Shown: positions 45,716 through 55,671 of the stretch, in pieces | Layout of the letters: each line of letters begins with the position of its first letter | Numbering within the stretch: the first letter of the stretch is position 1 | Source of the DNA: Pisaster brevispinus | Lineage: Eukaryota; Echinodermata; Asteroidea; Forcipulatida; Asteriidae | Reading direction: 5' to 3' | Assembly (NCBI GenBank): GCA_023634235.1 | Contig: JAMKCF010000001.1 | Span: 16,626,258 to 16,690,257, forward strand | DNA: 64,000 nucleotides | The notes under the pieces: model-generated | Seen by the model: the letters and a program-made list of their open reading frames with translations, nothing else | Told to the model about the DNA's origin: nothing | Databases searched by the model: none | Made by a program: the position numbers and the translations under genes

Positions 45716-45944
45716 TTTATAAGTTATTATAGTTCATATTTTTCTATATCCAAGTAACAGCCGAATATTCGATTCTCAAAGAATCGAATTATCTGTACGC
45801 AAGAAACACGAGGTTCTTGTATTCCTGTGTAATATATTAAAGTTTATTTTAAGTATGGTGTAATCCTTCACACACAATCTTCTATTGTGTGTCCTCATCA
45901 ACTATTCCACATTTCCTTCCAGCCCTCTTCCATCCCAGTCCGCA

Positions 45945-46503
45945 AGCCGTGATTGGTCCGTCATCGGTCCTCCGGCAGCACATCCAGCGGGCCGGCGTCG
46001 GCTGCCACCGGCGGACCGCTGGCACAAACGTCCGCCCGCTCGCCGTCGGTCCGCCGGCGGCAGCCGACGGAGGACCGGTGATGGGCCAACGGTGGACCGT
46101 GCCGGTGGTCCGTTGGTGGCAACCATCTAATGGTCCGCCGTTGGCCTAATATCGGCCCACTGTTGGCTGCCAACGGCGGACCACCAGCGAGCGGGCGGAC
46201 ATTTGTGCTGGCGGTCCGCTGGTGGCAACCATCTGATGGTCCGCCGTTGGCCTAATATCGGCCCTCTGTCGGCTGCCAACGGCTGACCATGTGGGCGGAC
46301 ATTTGTACTGGCGGTCCGCTGGTGGCAACCATCTGATGGTCCGCCGTTGGCCTAATATCGGCCCACTGTCGGCTGCCAACTGCGGACCACCAGCAAGCAG
46401 TCGAAGTTTTATTTGGCGGTCTGCTAGTGGATGGTTTTTTTCTGCCTGCGTCGGACCAAAGGCGAGCGTGGGAATGCTTTTGCTGACGGTCCACCTGCGG
46501 TAG
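45945..46503. repeat. GC-rich minisatellite with hairpin-forming unit of about 100-106 bp
   Basis: Three clear units start at about 46131, 46237 and 46336 with 'ggtccgccgttggcctaata', and more diverged units precede and follow. Each unit holds an inverted pair, GGTCCGCCGTTGG and CCAACGGCGGACC, so each can fold into a hairpin. The GC content stands out sharply from the AT-rich flanks. The long frames on both strands are by-products of the low stop-codon density. Confidence 0.85.
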
Positions 46504-47309
46504 CATTATGACGGTCATCTGTGATGAGCAGGCAAATTGTTTTGCATGTATTCCAATAATATTTTTAAAACATGTTCACTTTTTTTTTAAACTGAGGACA
46601 CACCACTGTTTTGTTTCACTTGAGTATGATAGTAACACAACATTTATTGAATGGGGTAAATCGAATATAATGATATGAATCATTTAAGAACAATTGTTAC
46701 CTGAAACAGTGAAATTACTCACAACTGTCATATTTTTAAAATAAGCGCCACATCTGACGCTTAAATCAGCACCGCATTAAAAAACATGATATTTACCATT
46801 CAGTTTAAGATTAGCCTCTGGATGTCCTTGTTTTTTGTCTCTGGTGATCAAGTTCGTTTCCTGAGAATGATCAGGGGAATTGACCATTGTTGCTTGATTT
46901 TTTCCCCATCTTTCTGGTTAAAGGTTAATCTTCGTTTTTCTTTTCGAGTGACGTCATTTGATGTTTTAAGGACTTTGACAAATTTTGCACTGGCAGGGTA
47001 TCGAATGCAATGGAGGATTGAGACTTGAAATTTTACCCACTCATATAAGGACTCTACCTATTGGAAAATTAGTACATCAAGCCCCCTCTCTTTTTTTCTG
47101 ATTCAGAAGTCGCAAAATACATGGATACAAGTATGTTTAGTTTTTGCCATTACGCAATTTAGCAAGTATTCTGTTCAAATTGGGGAACACTGACAAATAA
47201 CACTTTGTTAAAGAATACATAGTTGAATAATATAACAAAACCATACAATCCATAAAACAAATAGATACATTTTAGGGCAAATATGGAGAGCTAATACACA
47301 CAAAATGCT
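46504..47309. other. No gene seen
   Basis: AT-rich sequence. The frame at 46786-47028 has hydrophobic and basic stretches but no recognisable domain. Confidence 0.4.
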
Positions 47310-48430
47310 GCAGGTGTTTTTAACCTGCACCCTTTTGTTTTTCTTAAGAGAGGTACGGTCATTTCACTATTAATCGTCTTAAACAGTTGAAACTGTATCT
47401 CTCTTTCCTGTTGATGTTTTTATCGCCACATCCATCCTCACCGCCATCGTCATCTCTCTGCTGTCGTCTTTGCTGCATCGACGAGAGCCGATAAGTCATT
47501 TTGTATTGTTAATTTGTATAATTATTAAATAAATAATCCATTATATTTATTTTTCTTGCTCATATTTATAAACGCAGCATACCATTTGCAGACAGCCTTA
47601 AAGACATTACATTTGTCTCATTCAGTTGCTTTTGATTTTCTCAAAGTGATTAATGTCAACTGGTGTTAATTCTAGCCTGGGCTTTCTTCTCACTAACTTT
47701 TTCAAATTAAGTAATAGTATTAGTGTTTTTAGCAACTTTTTGCCTTTTTAAAGTACGTTTACCCCATCTGCAAGTGGTTATGATCAATTCAATCAATCCA
47801 TTTCTTCACCAGTGGTGGCTTCCCCGTCTTCCCTCATTAAGGACATTATTGCTACAATGCAGGAAGTACTGGATTGACCATAACCACTGGCAGATGGGGA
47901 CAAATTGATAAAATGGTAGAGTTGGTTTAAAAATATATAATATTAATAATAATTGTGATAATAATAACAATAATAAAACTTCAGCTATGAGAAGAAAGCC
48001 TGGAGCATGAATTAACACCACTTGACAGAAATGACTTTGAGAAAAGTAAATGAGAATAATGTGATTCAGACAAGGCTAGTTGTAAAATGTTGTGCAGGAA
48101 ACATACAATTAATTTTATACAAATTACATACAAATTACATGTAAAATAAAGCAATAATGACAAAAAAGAAGTAGGTCATTGAGAGAGCATCTAAAAGCAA
48201 AATGCAAAGATATAAAATAACAATACGAAATGACTTATCGGCTTTCGTCGATGCAGCAAAGACGACCGCAGAGAGATGACGGGCAGAATGGATGCAGCGA
48301 AGAAAACGGGTACAGGAAAGGCAGAGAAACAGTTTTAACAGTTTAGGACGACGAACAGTGGTAAGTAAAACATGAACAGTTTGTAAGAAAAACAGTTTGG
48401 GGCAGGAACACTGCAAAACAGGACATTATT
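47310..48430. mobile_element. Foldback (imperfect palindrome) of about 1.1 kb
   Basis: The left half is repeated inverted in the right half around a centre near 47850. Matching pairs include 'cgataagtcatttt'/'aaatgacttatcgg' (47488/48227), 'cagcat-cgacga-gcc' type phrases beside them, 'ctgggctttcttctc'/'gagaagaaagcctgg' (47677/47989), 'ttgattttctcaaagt'/'actttgagaaaagt' (47630/48031) and 'ccccatctgcaagtggttat'/'ataaccactggcagatgggg' (47762/47879). The arms are diverged by indels. A non-autonomous foldback DNA transposon is most likely; no transposase is present. Confidence 0.75.
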
Positions 48431-48460
48431 TTGGAAGTGAAGGAAAAGAAAGTGTAATTT

Positions 48461-51252
48461 CTATCCAGCTCTCATATGCAACTTCTTGAATGCCGTTTTC
48501 CCACCTTGCCCTGTCCAATTGAACTTGCGGGAAAGGCCGTTTGTCACTGTCTTCTCAAAAATACGTGTGATGATAATGTACAGTGTATTTCCGCCACACG
48601 TTGCCCATGATACGACCTGCAAATAATAAGGAATTACTCAAACTGTTAGATACTTTATTTTAGTCCTAAACTTCTGACAGCCCTTCATAACGTTTCCAAC
48701 TCTTTTTGTTGGTGCATAAATGCATTCCGAACCTTAAATTGTTTTCTATTCTGTGACAGACACTGCGTGACCTATAATAGTGCATGTTTATACTTTTGAA
48801 GTATTGATAAATCAAACAATCAATTAATGTTAGCAAATGGGCAACAGGGAGCCAGGCAAACCCCTGAACCATTGTGTTGTGCAATTTGTATCCTGCAACT
48901 CAGACAGTTATTTGGCTCTCAAATCTTTGTTTTTACAGAAAACTCGTGAGACTTACACAAATCCATGAGGCTCATTGATTAGCCACTATTTAGTGGGGTT
49001 TGAGATCACCTATCAAAAATAAGAACTGAGGAATACATAAGTATGCAATAGCCTGAACAGAGTAGTGTTGGGTGTTCTCAGGCCCGTAACCAGGGGGTGG
49101 GCGGGGGGCGGCCCGCCCCCGCAAAAAAGTCCGCTCCCCCCAAAAAAAAAATAATATCCAACTTCTGAGGGAGGCACGTCACCCCTCAGACTCCCCCTAC
49201 GTTGCTGTGCGACAGGCGGTGCTAACCCGCCGATGTACTTTTTCTTTCACATTCGCCCCCCCCAAAAAAAAAAAATCCTGGTTACGGGCCTGCGTGTTCT
49301 CAATCTCCAATCTCTGCAGATCTCTAGTACCGTACACAAAGGGCAGACCTCCTTGATCAGTTAAACCTTGTACGCAAGTGGTTCATTTACAATTTTTTGT
49401 TTTATAAAAGCACAACTTACAATAAAGCTCCTTACTTCAATGATTTAACAAAAATAGTTGTAAAAATGTCAATAAATTTTGAGGTGAAATAGTCATAGAC
49501 CACACCATATGTACTCAAAGACCCATATCAGGTAATTTTCAAGCTCCTTGTTGGTGTCCAACAAATGTTCAAAAGAATCAATAGTTGCCAGTGGGAAAGA
49601 CAGGTCATCGGGAATGGCAAAGTCATCATTTATCAACTGCCTGGCCTCAATTTGTTGGGAAAACTGGGCAAGTTGTTTCTTGACACCTCGCATCTCAGTT
49701 TTTAACTCAGTCAGGAGCTTGAAGATTAAGCGCTGATGAGCTGAAATGTAAAAGCATAATAATATTAATGTTTGTTTAATAGTTTAATACAGATATCAAT
49801 CAGTTCAGTTATCTAACAAACAATTTATTTAGTTTTTGGTCACAGGTAGGGAACTTGAGATCAATTCATCTTCAGCGATTGACTGAAGCAGCTTTTTAAC
49901 ACAAATTTAAACACAAATATGGTTTTGACTTGTATTCAATGTGTTTGTTTTTAAGAGAAGGTCACCAGAAGCTTGAGCGTATGTGCACAGTGCCAGCACT
50001 CTAAAAAACTAAATTCGACGAACAATTGTTGAAGGTCACTATTTTTTGAAAAAAAGGTTTACCCATCAGCATAAAATGGAGTTTAACAAATATTCCCAGA
50101 GTACGTATTTTTTCAGAGTAAAACAAATGTGTTGCATACCATTTTCCTGACTGAGAGAGGGTGATGTTGGTGCGGTGTTGTTTGCTGGCTGAAGGAGTCA
50201 CTGATGAGAGCCTTCTGCGAGAGGGTCAGGGTGAAACTGGTCTGCTGGGTGTATCGGCTAGAGCTTGAGTGTGCCGTCTGATAGTAGTTGTTGCTTGCCT
50301 GTTGGTTTTACCGGCTGGAGGAGTCACTGTCGATCAATGTGGATGTCCGGGCCTTGTGGTTTGAACTTGATGGCTCCTTAGATGTCACAGTTAGCACGGG
50401 TGGTGGAGTTGTGGAGGTATTTTTCTTTTCGTGGCAAAGCGTCATTGTTGAGGGAAGATTAGGTAGCTGGGGAGGAGATAGTGCTGACACTTCAGTAACC
50501 ATGTCTTCTTCCTCCGAATTGGACGACAGATATCTTCTGTTTATCCTAAAATTAAATCGAAATTAAATACACACAAAAATGAACATGCAATTTTCACAAT
50601 CATTCAAACAACTTTTTTCAACATTTAGGGAGCTGGAAATATAATTCTAAACATTCTTATTATTATAACGTATTATTGTGTTTTGCCATTTGTTTCTTGA
50701 CATCACACTCCTTTTTTTCATTTTGCAAACTAGAGGTGTTTCAGTATGTTTAGGGTTCATTTTTGTTTTAATGCTGATGCAGGATAACCATGAGTGATGT
50801 CATGACAGCCCCAAATCTACCTGAAATGGTTATCTACGTGACATAAGCACTATACTTGGCGCCAGCTTTGAGTCTATAATAGGGAGAAAATCCACAAGTG
50901 AATTCTAACTTCAATCTCTTGCTTCAACATGTGGTATCATTGTGGTACCCGCTGCTATACATGGATTTACTCATCATCGACAGACATGTCTGGTCTATAG
51001 AAAGCTAGTTGTGGATTCTTATTATGCCTCGCAGTTGCGGATGTAGATTTGTTTTCAGGCAAGGCGAAACCTTTTTTATACTAATGCCAAGCTCGAATTT
51101 TATCTATAAAGGTCTTGTCATGTACGTATATAATGCTTTTATACAGCAAAAATACCTTCTCCTTTTGGACGGACCGGCGGCATTCTCATCAGTCTGCAGG
51201 TCAGACTCATCTTCTGCACGTGTTAATAACACTCGTGCTCTCTCGTAGGATT
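48461..51252 (-). CDS. DUF4806-like gene, at least four exons
   Basis: Minus-strand exons: A 51252-51156 encodes SYERARVLLTRAEDESDLQT and ends GPSKRRR (AG|GTATTT); B 50545-50312 joins in phase as R-INRRYLSSNSEEED and is Ser/Pro-rich, ending LIDSDSSSR (CG|GTAAAA); C 49740 to about 49510 encodes RLIFKLLTELKTEMRGVKKQ, then FPLATIDSFEHLLDTNKELE; D 48616-48461 encodes CGGNTLYIIITRIFEKTVTN, then RKFNWTGQGGKTAFKKL and TAG. C and D together match the DUF4806 domain (lP..t..d.e.le..L......l...L...GG.....v..il...f.....f.w.G....kkaF). Phase B to C does not fit directly, so a small exon (perhaps near 50120-50180) is missing from the model. The N-terminal methionine exon was not found. The domain has no established biochemical role; it occurs in animal genes and in transposon-associated proteins. 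Confidence 0.7.
49079..49292. mobile_element. hAT-type MITE, 214 bp
   Basis: Perfect 16-bp terminal inverted repeats, CAGGCCCGTAACCAGG at 49079 and CCTGGTTACGGGCCTG ending at 49292. The flanking 8-mers GGTGTTCT (49071-49078) and CGTGTTCT (49293-49300) match at 7 of 8 positions, the 8-bp target duplication expected of hAT elements. Poly-C/poly-A tracts lie inside. It sits in an intron of the DUF4806-like gene. Confidence 0.9.
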
Positions 51253-52186
51253 CTAAATCAACAACACAAAACATTATGCTGAAATACTTCTTGAGAGCCT
51301 GTCACTGCAGTCGCAGTGAATTCCAAATATTGCATATCATGATTATTTACGAGATGACATCACTCGTCCAGACAGCGCGCTAGAAAATGACGTCATAAAA
51401 TCAAGTCTACTTCCGGGTGTGTGTAAATGCAATGGCAATAAAAGACCACGTTTGACGTAGGCTATTAATAATAATGATACCGTCAGAAATTTTGTTTACA
51501 TGTGAATAGAGACTTGGAACCTTCCGGGTCAAAATGGTAAAGGTCATTTTTTTTCCTGCCGAGGCGATTGCATGTAATTCACCATCACACGTCAGCCATT
51601 TTTGGAAAGCTAGACTGTTGCAATGCCGTCCATTGCGGGGGGACATCTTCAAAATCATGAACATCGTTCATTTCTCGAAATTGTCGGAGTGCTTGGCGTT
51701 CTGCTGTTGCTGGGCATTTTGCTTGTATGCGTCGGGAGTTGTCATTTTAGGGATAAAAAGGGCCTTTTTCAAGTGGTCCCAAAATGCTCAGCCCCGACGC
51801 ATGGGCATGCAGCGCACTCCGACGGTAGTGTACCCCCGCAATTGGCCCGGTATGTGCGGCAACCTGCCAAACTCGAGTTTGTGTGCAATGTTTGGCACTC
51901 GCTGAAGAGGGACTTGAGCCTAAAATTCATCATGTCATGTGTTTTCGAAAATATTGCTCTGGTCTGGGTTTACAGCTACACTACATGCACTACTTGTATA
52001 CAGTGTGTGCAGTGCCAGTGTTGTTTACATTTTAGTTGTTCCAATGAAAATGAGAATGCGACAAGCATGATAAGCTATTTAATCAAAATTCTTTCACATT
52101 TTGGTCAAATAATTGAAGGCAATTTTAATATCAAACATTGTTATTAAGAAAAATTGTTTTAACAAATTTACAATCTTTAATTTTAG
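51253..52186. other. Region between divergent genes
   Basis: The interval separates the first visible exon of the minus-strand DUF4806-like gene from the first visible exon of the plus-strand transposase-like gene. Missing 5' exons of either gene may lie here. Two overlapping plus-strand frames (51534-51905 and 51623-52147) cover a CpG-richer patch; the second has a hydrophobic stretch (GVLGVLLLLGILLVCVG). Neither shows a known domain. Confidence 0.35.
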
Positions 52187-55026
52187 AGAGGAAGAAAGCA
52201 AAAACATGTTTCGCCACAAAAACCAGACGTTCCGACTACACCGTCCATCACTGATATCGACACTGACAAACACAGGGCAATGAAAATACAGTTAATCAAT
52301 CTGGTAAGGATTTTATTGAGTTGTGCTGTGTTAGTGTTAGTAATAATTCTTGGGAAAAAAGGCAGTCACAAACATTTAAACATGTCAATTGCAGCATTGG
52401 AATGCTCAAGCAAATCAAATTTGCTATTGTGACACCTTTTCTGGTAGATAGCATTTTTAGGTTCTGTTACTGTTTGAAATTTTGCAGCCCTCGACGTCAT
52501 CTTCCAGTTGCTCAGTCACACACCTCAATCCGAGAAAAACATGACAAAAGTCTGCAATGTGCCAACTGCCAAACACTGAAAGAAAGGATCCGGGAACTGG
52601 AGAAGTTGGAAAAAAAGTATGACCCTCAAGAAAAACGAGTTGCTGCTTTTAAGGACATCGCTAGCGCTGAAGCCCAAAATATACATGATGATATTGAAGA
52701 ATTACGTGGCAAAGGGAGCAACAGCGATGTCCTTAAAAGCATAAAAAGTTTTTCTGTCGAGGATGAATTACGAAGCTGCAACCCAGTAGTCACAGCTGCA
52801 GTTGAGGCATTCTCAAAGAAAACCTCTTCAACTGCGAGTGGCAAACAGGGTACATTAATGAAGCTACTGGCTGTTGAATGCATTTATGGAGCAAGACATA
52901 GCAAATATGTCAGTTCTATTTGTAATGTCATTCAAACAGTATTATATTCAATAGCTCAAAGTAGATTGGTTTCAGACATTGTTTCACATTTTACCCCAGC
53001 AGGGAATTATAATACCACCTTGAAAATGTTGAATGGGCTGTCTGGTAAATGTGAAGCAGCACCTTGTGGACTTCTTGAGTATGCTTTTGATAATGAACAA
53101 AAACTTCATCGAACCTGGCTATGTAGAAAGGGAAACAAACAAACCCTCGAAATTTTGACAACAATAATTGTAATTCAACATTTACCTGAAAATCGTATGC
53201 AAGAAGACCCTGACCTAAAACCAGCCAAATTCTTCCTTCCCCAAATCGACCAAATTGAACAAATAAACAACCCAAGTGAAGTCCACAAAGCGCTGTTGCA
53301 TGCAAGCCAATCCAAATTTATTCACTCTCTTCTACAACGTCCCAATACAAAAAAATTTGAAGAGAAATTGCAAAAAATGAAAGATAGGGAAGATTTTGAT
53401 GTATGTCCCTCTTGCGACTTTAAACACCTTAAAAAAGATAACAAAAGAAAATGTATAGAGTGCGGTGTTTGGATGGCCAAAGCTAGAAAGCCAGATGACG
53501 GAATTGGGACTAGGCTTCCAACCCATGAAAACCCCAAACTCAATTTGAAATTTCATGAGGTCGTTTTCCGCCAAACCACAGAGCATGTAGAAGAGCCGAC
53601 TTCAAAATCCCATTCCCCAAAAGTAATGCTTATTGACCCAGTTTTTGTGAATCTTTGCAGCTTTGATGCAATAAGAGAGGTTTTGAGGGCCATAGGCAAG
53701 CATGCGGGACTTAAACAATACGGGGGGGGGGGGGTACGGGAATGGGTTATTGTTCGTTGTGATGGGCTTCCCGCTGGATTAATAAGAAAGTTAATTTCCA
53801 AGGAAGAAGAATTTGGTTGGGTACTTCTAAGGGTGGGTTATGTGCATGAGGAAATGAATATGCTCCGCTCATTTTCGTCATGCTACTGGGATGTAATATA
53901 TCGTGACTTTGCTATGTCACAGGGATTTAAGTCAGATAAAGCTCTTGATTTCATGAAAGGCTGCAAGGACCATCATCAAGCTTGGGATATGCTGAAATTT
54001 CGGAATGCTTTGTGGAGTCAAATTCTCTTTCACTTTCTCATTGATCAGCCAGACAGCATCAGTATAAGTGGTTTCTGGACATGGCTTAATGATTCCATGG
54101 CTGATGATAAAACACTAGAATTCATTGTCCGAAATGTCCTTGTACACTGTGAAAGTCTGATCCTTTTCAGAGAAGGTGTAAGGGTAAATGACGTTACAAA
54201 AATTCTTGCTGGAAGGATGTTTTTTATGCCAATGTGGTTTGGCCGAAGACACCCCAAGTATCAACTTTTGATCGGATACGATAGCTTTGATCGCCTAAAA
54301 TATCCTCCTTTACTAAAATCAGTACTTGAGAGTATTGAGGCCATTTCTAGGTCCGGTAGACTTGATGCTCATCACGGTGCAGATTTTGTGTTGGAGGAGT
54401 ACAACAAGTCTGTCAAAAGTTGGATTGGGGGCACTCCAAATTCCTCTGCTTGGGAAAATGTAATAAGAAACCATGATACCTTGTCAGATATGAGAGCTAA
54501 AGTCTTCAACCTTCTTTCTCTTGAGAATGCGGCAAGTGGGCCTCGAAACAGGCCAGATTTTAGGGACGAGGTTGAAGAATTTAGACTCAAATTGGCTGCC
54601 AAGGAATACTGCAAGCCCCAACCAAACAGAGGCTTAGTTTCTCTGTAAAAACAGACTTTGTGTGACGCTGTTATCGATTTCATTAAAAATGGCCGACTGC
54701 GGTTTCGGAATTTGCTCACTGATTTTTTCTTAACGGTTGTACATCCAGATCACATGTCTCAACATGTGTTGTACATTACTAAAGAAGAGGAGAGGATTGC
54801 AAGTTTAGACCATAATAAAACAATTGCAGACCCCAAATCAGAAGCATCCATCCTTCTTTCAACTTTTCCTCCATCTAACCGCAAATCATTCTCTGATAGA
54901 CTGTCCCGTGCCACAAAAGCAATCACTATTGAAATTTTGAATGAAATACGTTCACAAGTACTTAATTATGAGGTATCATCACATGGTTTAGATCCCACGT
55001 CAGTGCCATATAAATTCACCATATAA
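52187..55026 (+). CDS. Large protein gene, probably a DNA-transposon transposase; one in-frame TAA
   Basis: Exon 1 (about 52187-52302) follows a 'tttaattttag' acceptor, encodes RGRKQKHVSPQKPDV... and ends CTG|GTAAGG. Exon 2 begins after TTTTGCAG at 52489 in phase 0 and stays open to TAA 54646-54648; the same frame then continues without a break to TAA 55024-55026. Features: a CANCQ motif and coiled coil at the start (KERIRELEKLEKKYD), a zinc ribbon CPSC-x13-CIEC (about 53404-53463), REWVIVRCDGLP (an Asp at the end of a strand), GYVHEEMNMLRSF, and C-terminal helical parts (WFGRRHPKYQLL, LDAHHGADFVLEEYN). The Asp, H-E-M-N and later acidic residues resemble the RNase H-like core of large invertebrate DDE transposases. 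I cannot name the superfamily. The full frame is about 850 codons from exon 2. A G13 run lies at 53722-53734. The TAA is probably a recent nonsense mutation. Confidence 0.6.
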
Positions 55027-55323
55027 TTTGTTTAATTGCCTGCATTTGCCACTACAATTATGTTACATTCCTTAAACTCATTCAATTTGCCATGTTGCCA
55101 AAGTTTTTTAAGTTAAATGCATTGTGTGTGCTTTCAATTAGATGCAAACAATGCAATGCATAGTACAGTCTGTACTATGATCAGAACACTTGCCTTACTA
55201 ACATGTGTTATTATCAAACCACTTGCCAAAGTCTATGACACATAATTTGAGCACCTATGCGGGTGCTACTATTTTTTTTTACCACCACTTAATGTGCTTT
55301 CTTTTATAACCGTAAACTAATAT
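55027..55323. other. Spacer between the transposase-like gene and the tandem array
   Basis: AT-rich 3' flank with no coding segment. The array starts at 55324; the join with the next unit shows 7 bp of shared ATTATTA. Confidence 0.5.
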
Positions 55324-55671
55324 ATTATTAGTCTTTTCATTTCTATGTAATTTATTGTTAGAAGTATATGTGAATGTTAACCATTTATCTCTTTATTAAG
55401 TTTAAGTTGCAATAACTACACAGGATATGCAGTACATTTTCATTGTAACTGTCAATAATTATTAGCCTACCAAAGATGCACATTATTTAATATGTTGTAA
55501 AAGTTTACAGAGTACAATTCAATGTACATGTGTGTAAACCAAAACTTGCTCATTGAAGATCACCAGCAGCTTTTTTTTCAAAACATAAGTAAAAATTGAT
55601 ACTAAAGGTAGGGCTGTCATTTAGTATAGCTGCCAGCCAATTGATGTTATTTTTTTATTTTTTTAAAAATT

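Larger units (their letters stand above)
42231..45934. repeat. 3.7-kb span bounded by inverted repeats of about 220 bp
   Basis: 42231-42455 and the reverse complement of 45716-45934 align almost base for base, from 'ggaagagggctgga' through 'gttgatgaggacacacaata', 'aaggattacaccatactt' and 'gaatcgaataatcggctgtt' to 'aaaatatgaactat'. This looks like the terminal inverted repeats of a large DNA element, or two inserted copies of one repeat in opposite orientation. Inside are internal direct repeats ('gttaggaaaaagactcgtac' at 42479 and 43632; 'cttaatccccgtta' at 42656 and 43026), a LINE 3' end and microsatellites. No transposase was found. A possible AT dinucleotide duplication flanks it. Confidence 0.7.

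Noticed and set aside
45885..46518. Several overlapping long frames on both strands, rich in Arg, Pro and Gly
   Set aside because: They arise from a GC-rich tandem repeat with few stop codons. No start context, splice sites or domain.
51623..52147. 174-codon frame with a hydrophobic stretch, considered as a membrane protein or first exon of the transposase-like gene
   Set aside because: No domain, overlaps another open frame of similar quality, and no donor was found that joins it convincingly to 52187.
54646..54648. Programmed stop-codon readthrough
   Set aside because: TAA followed by AAA is not a known efficient readthrough context; a nonsense mutation is the simpler reading.
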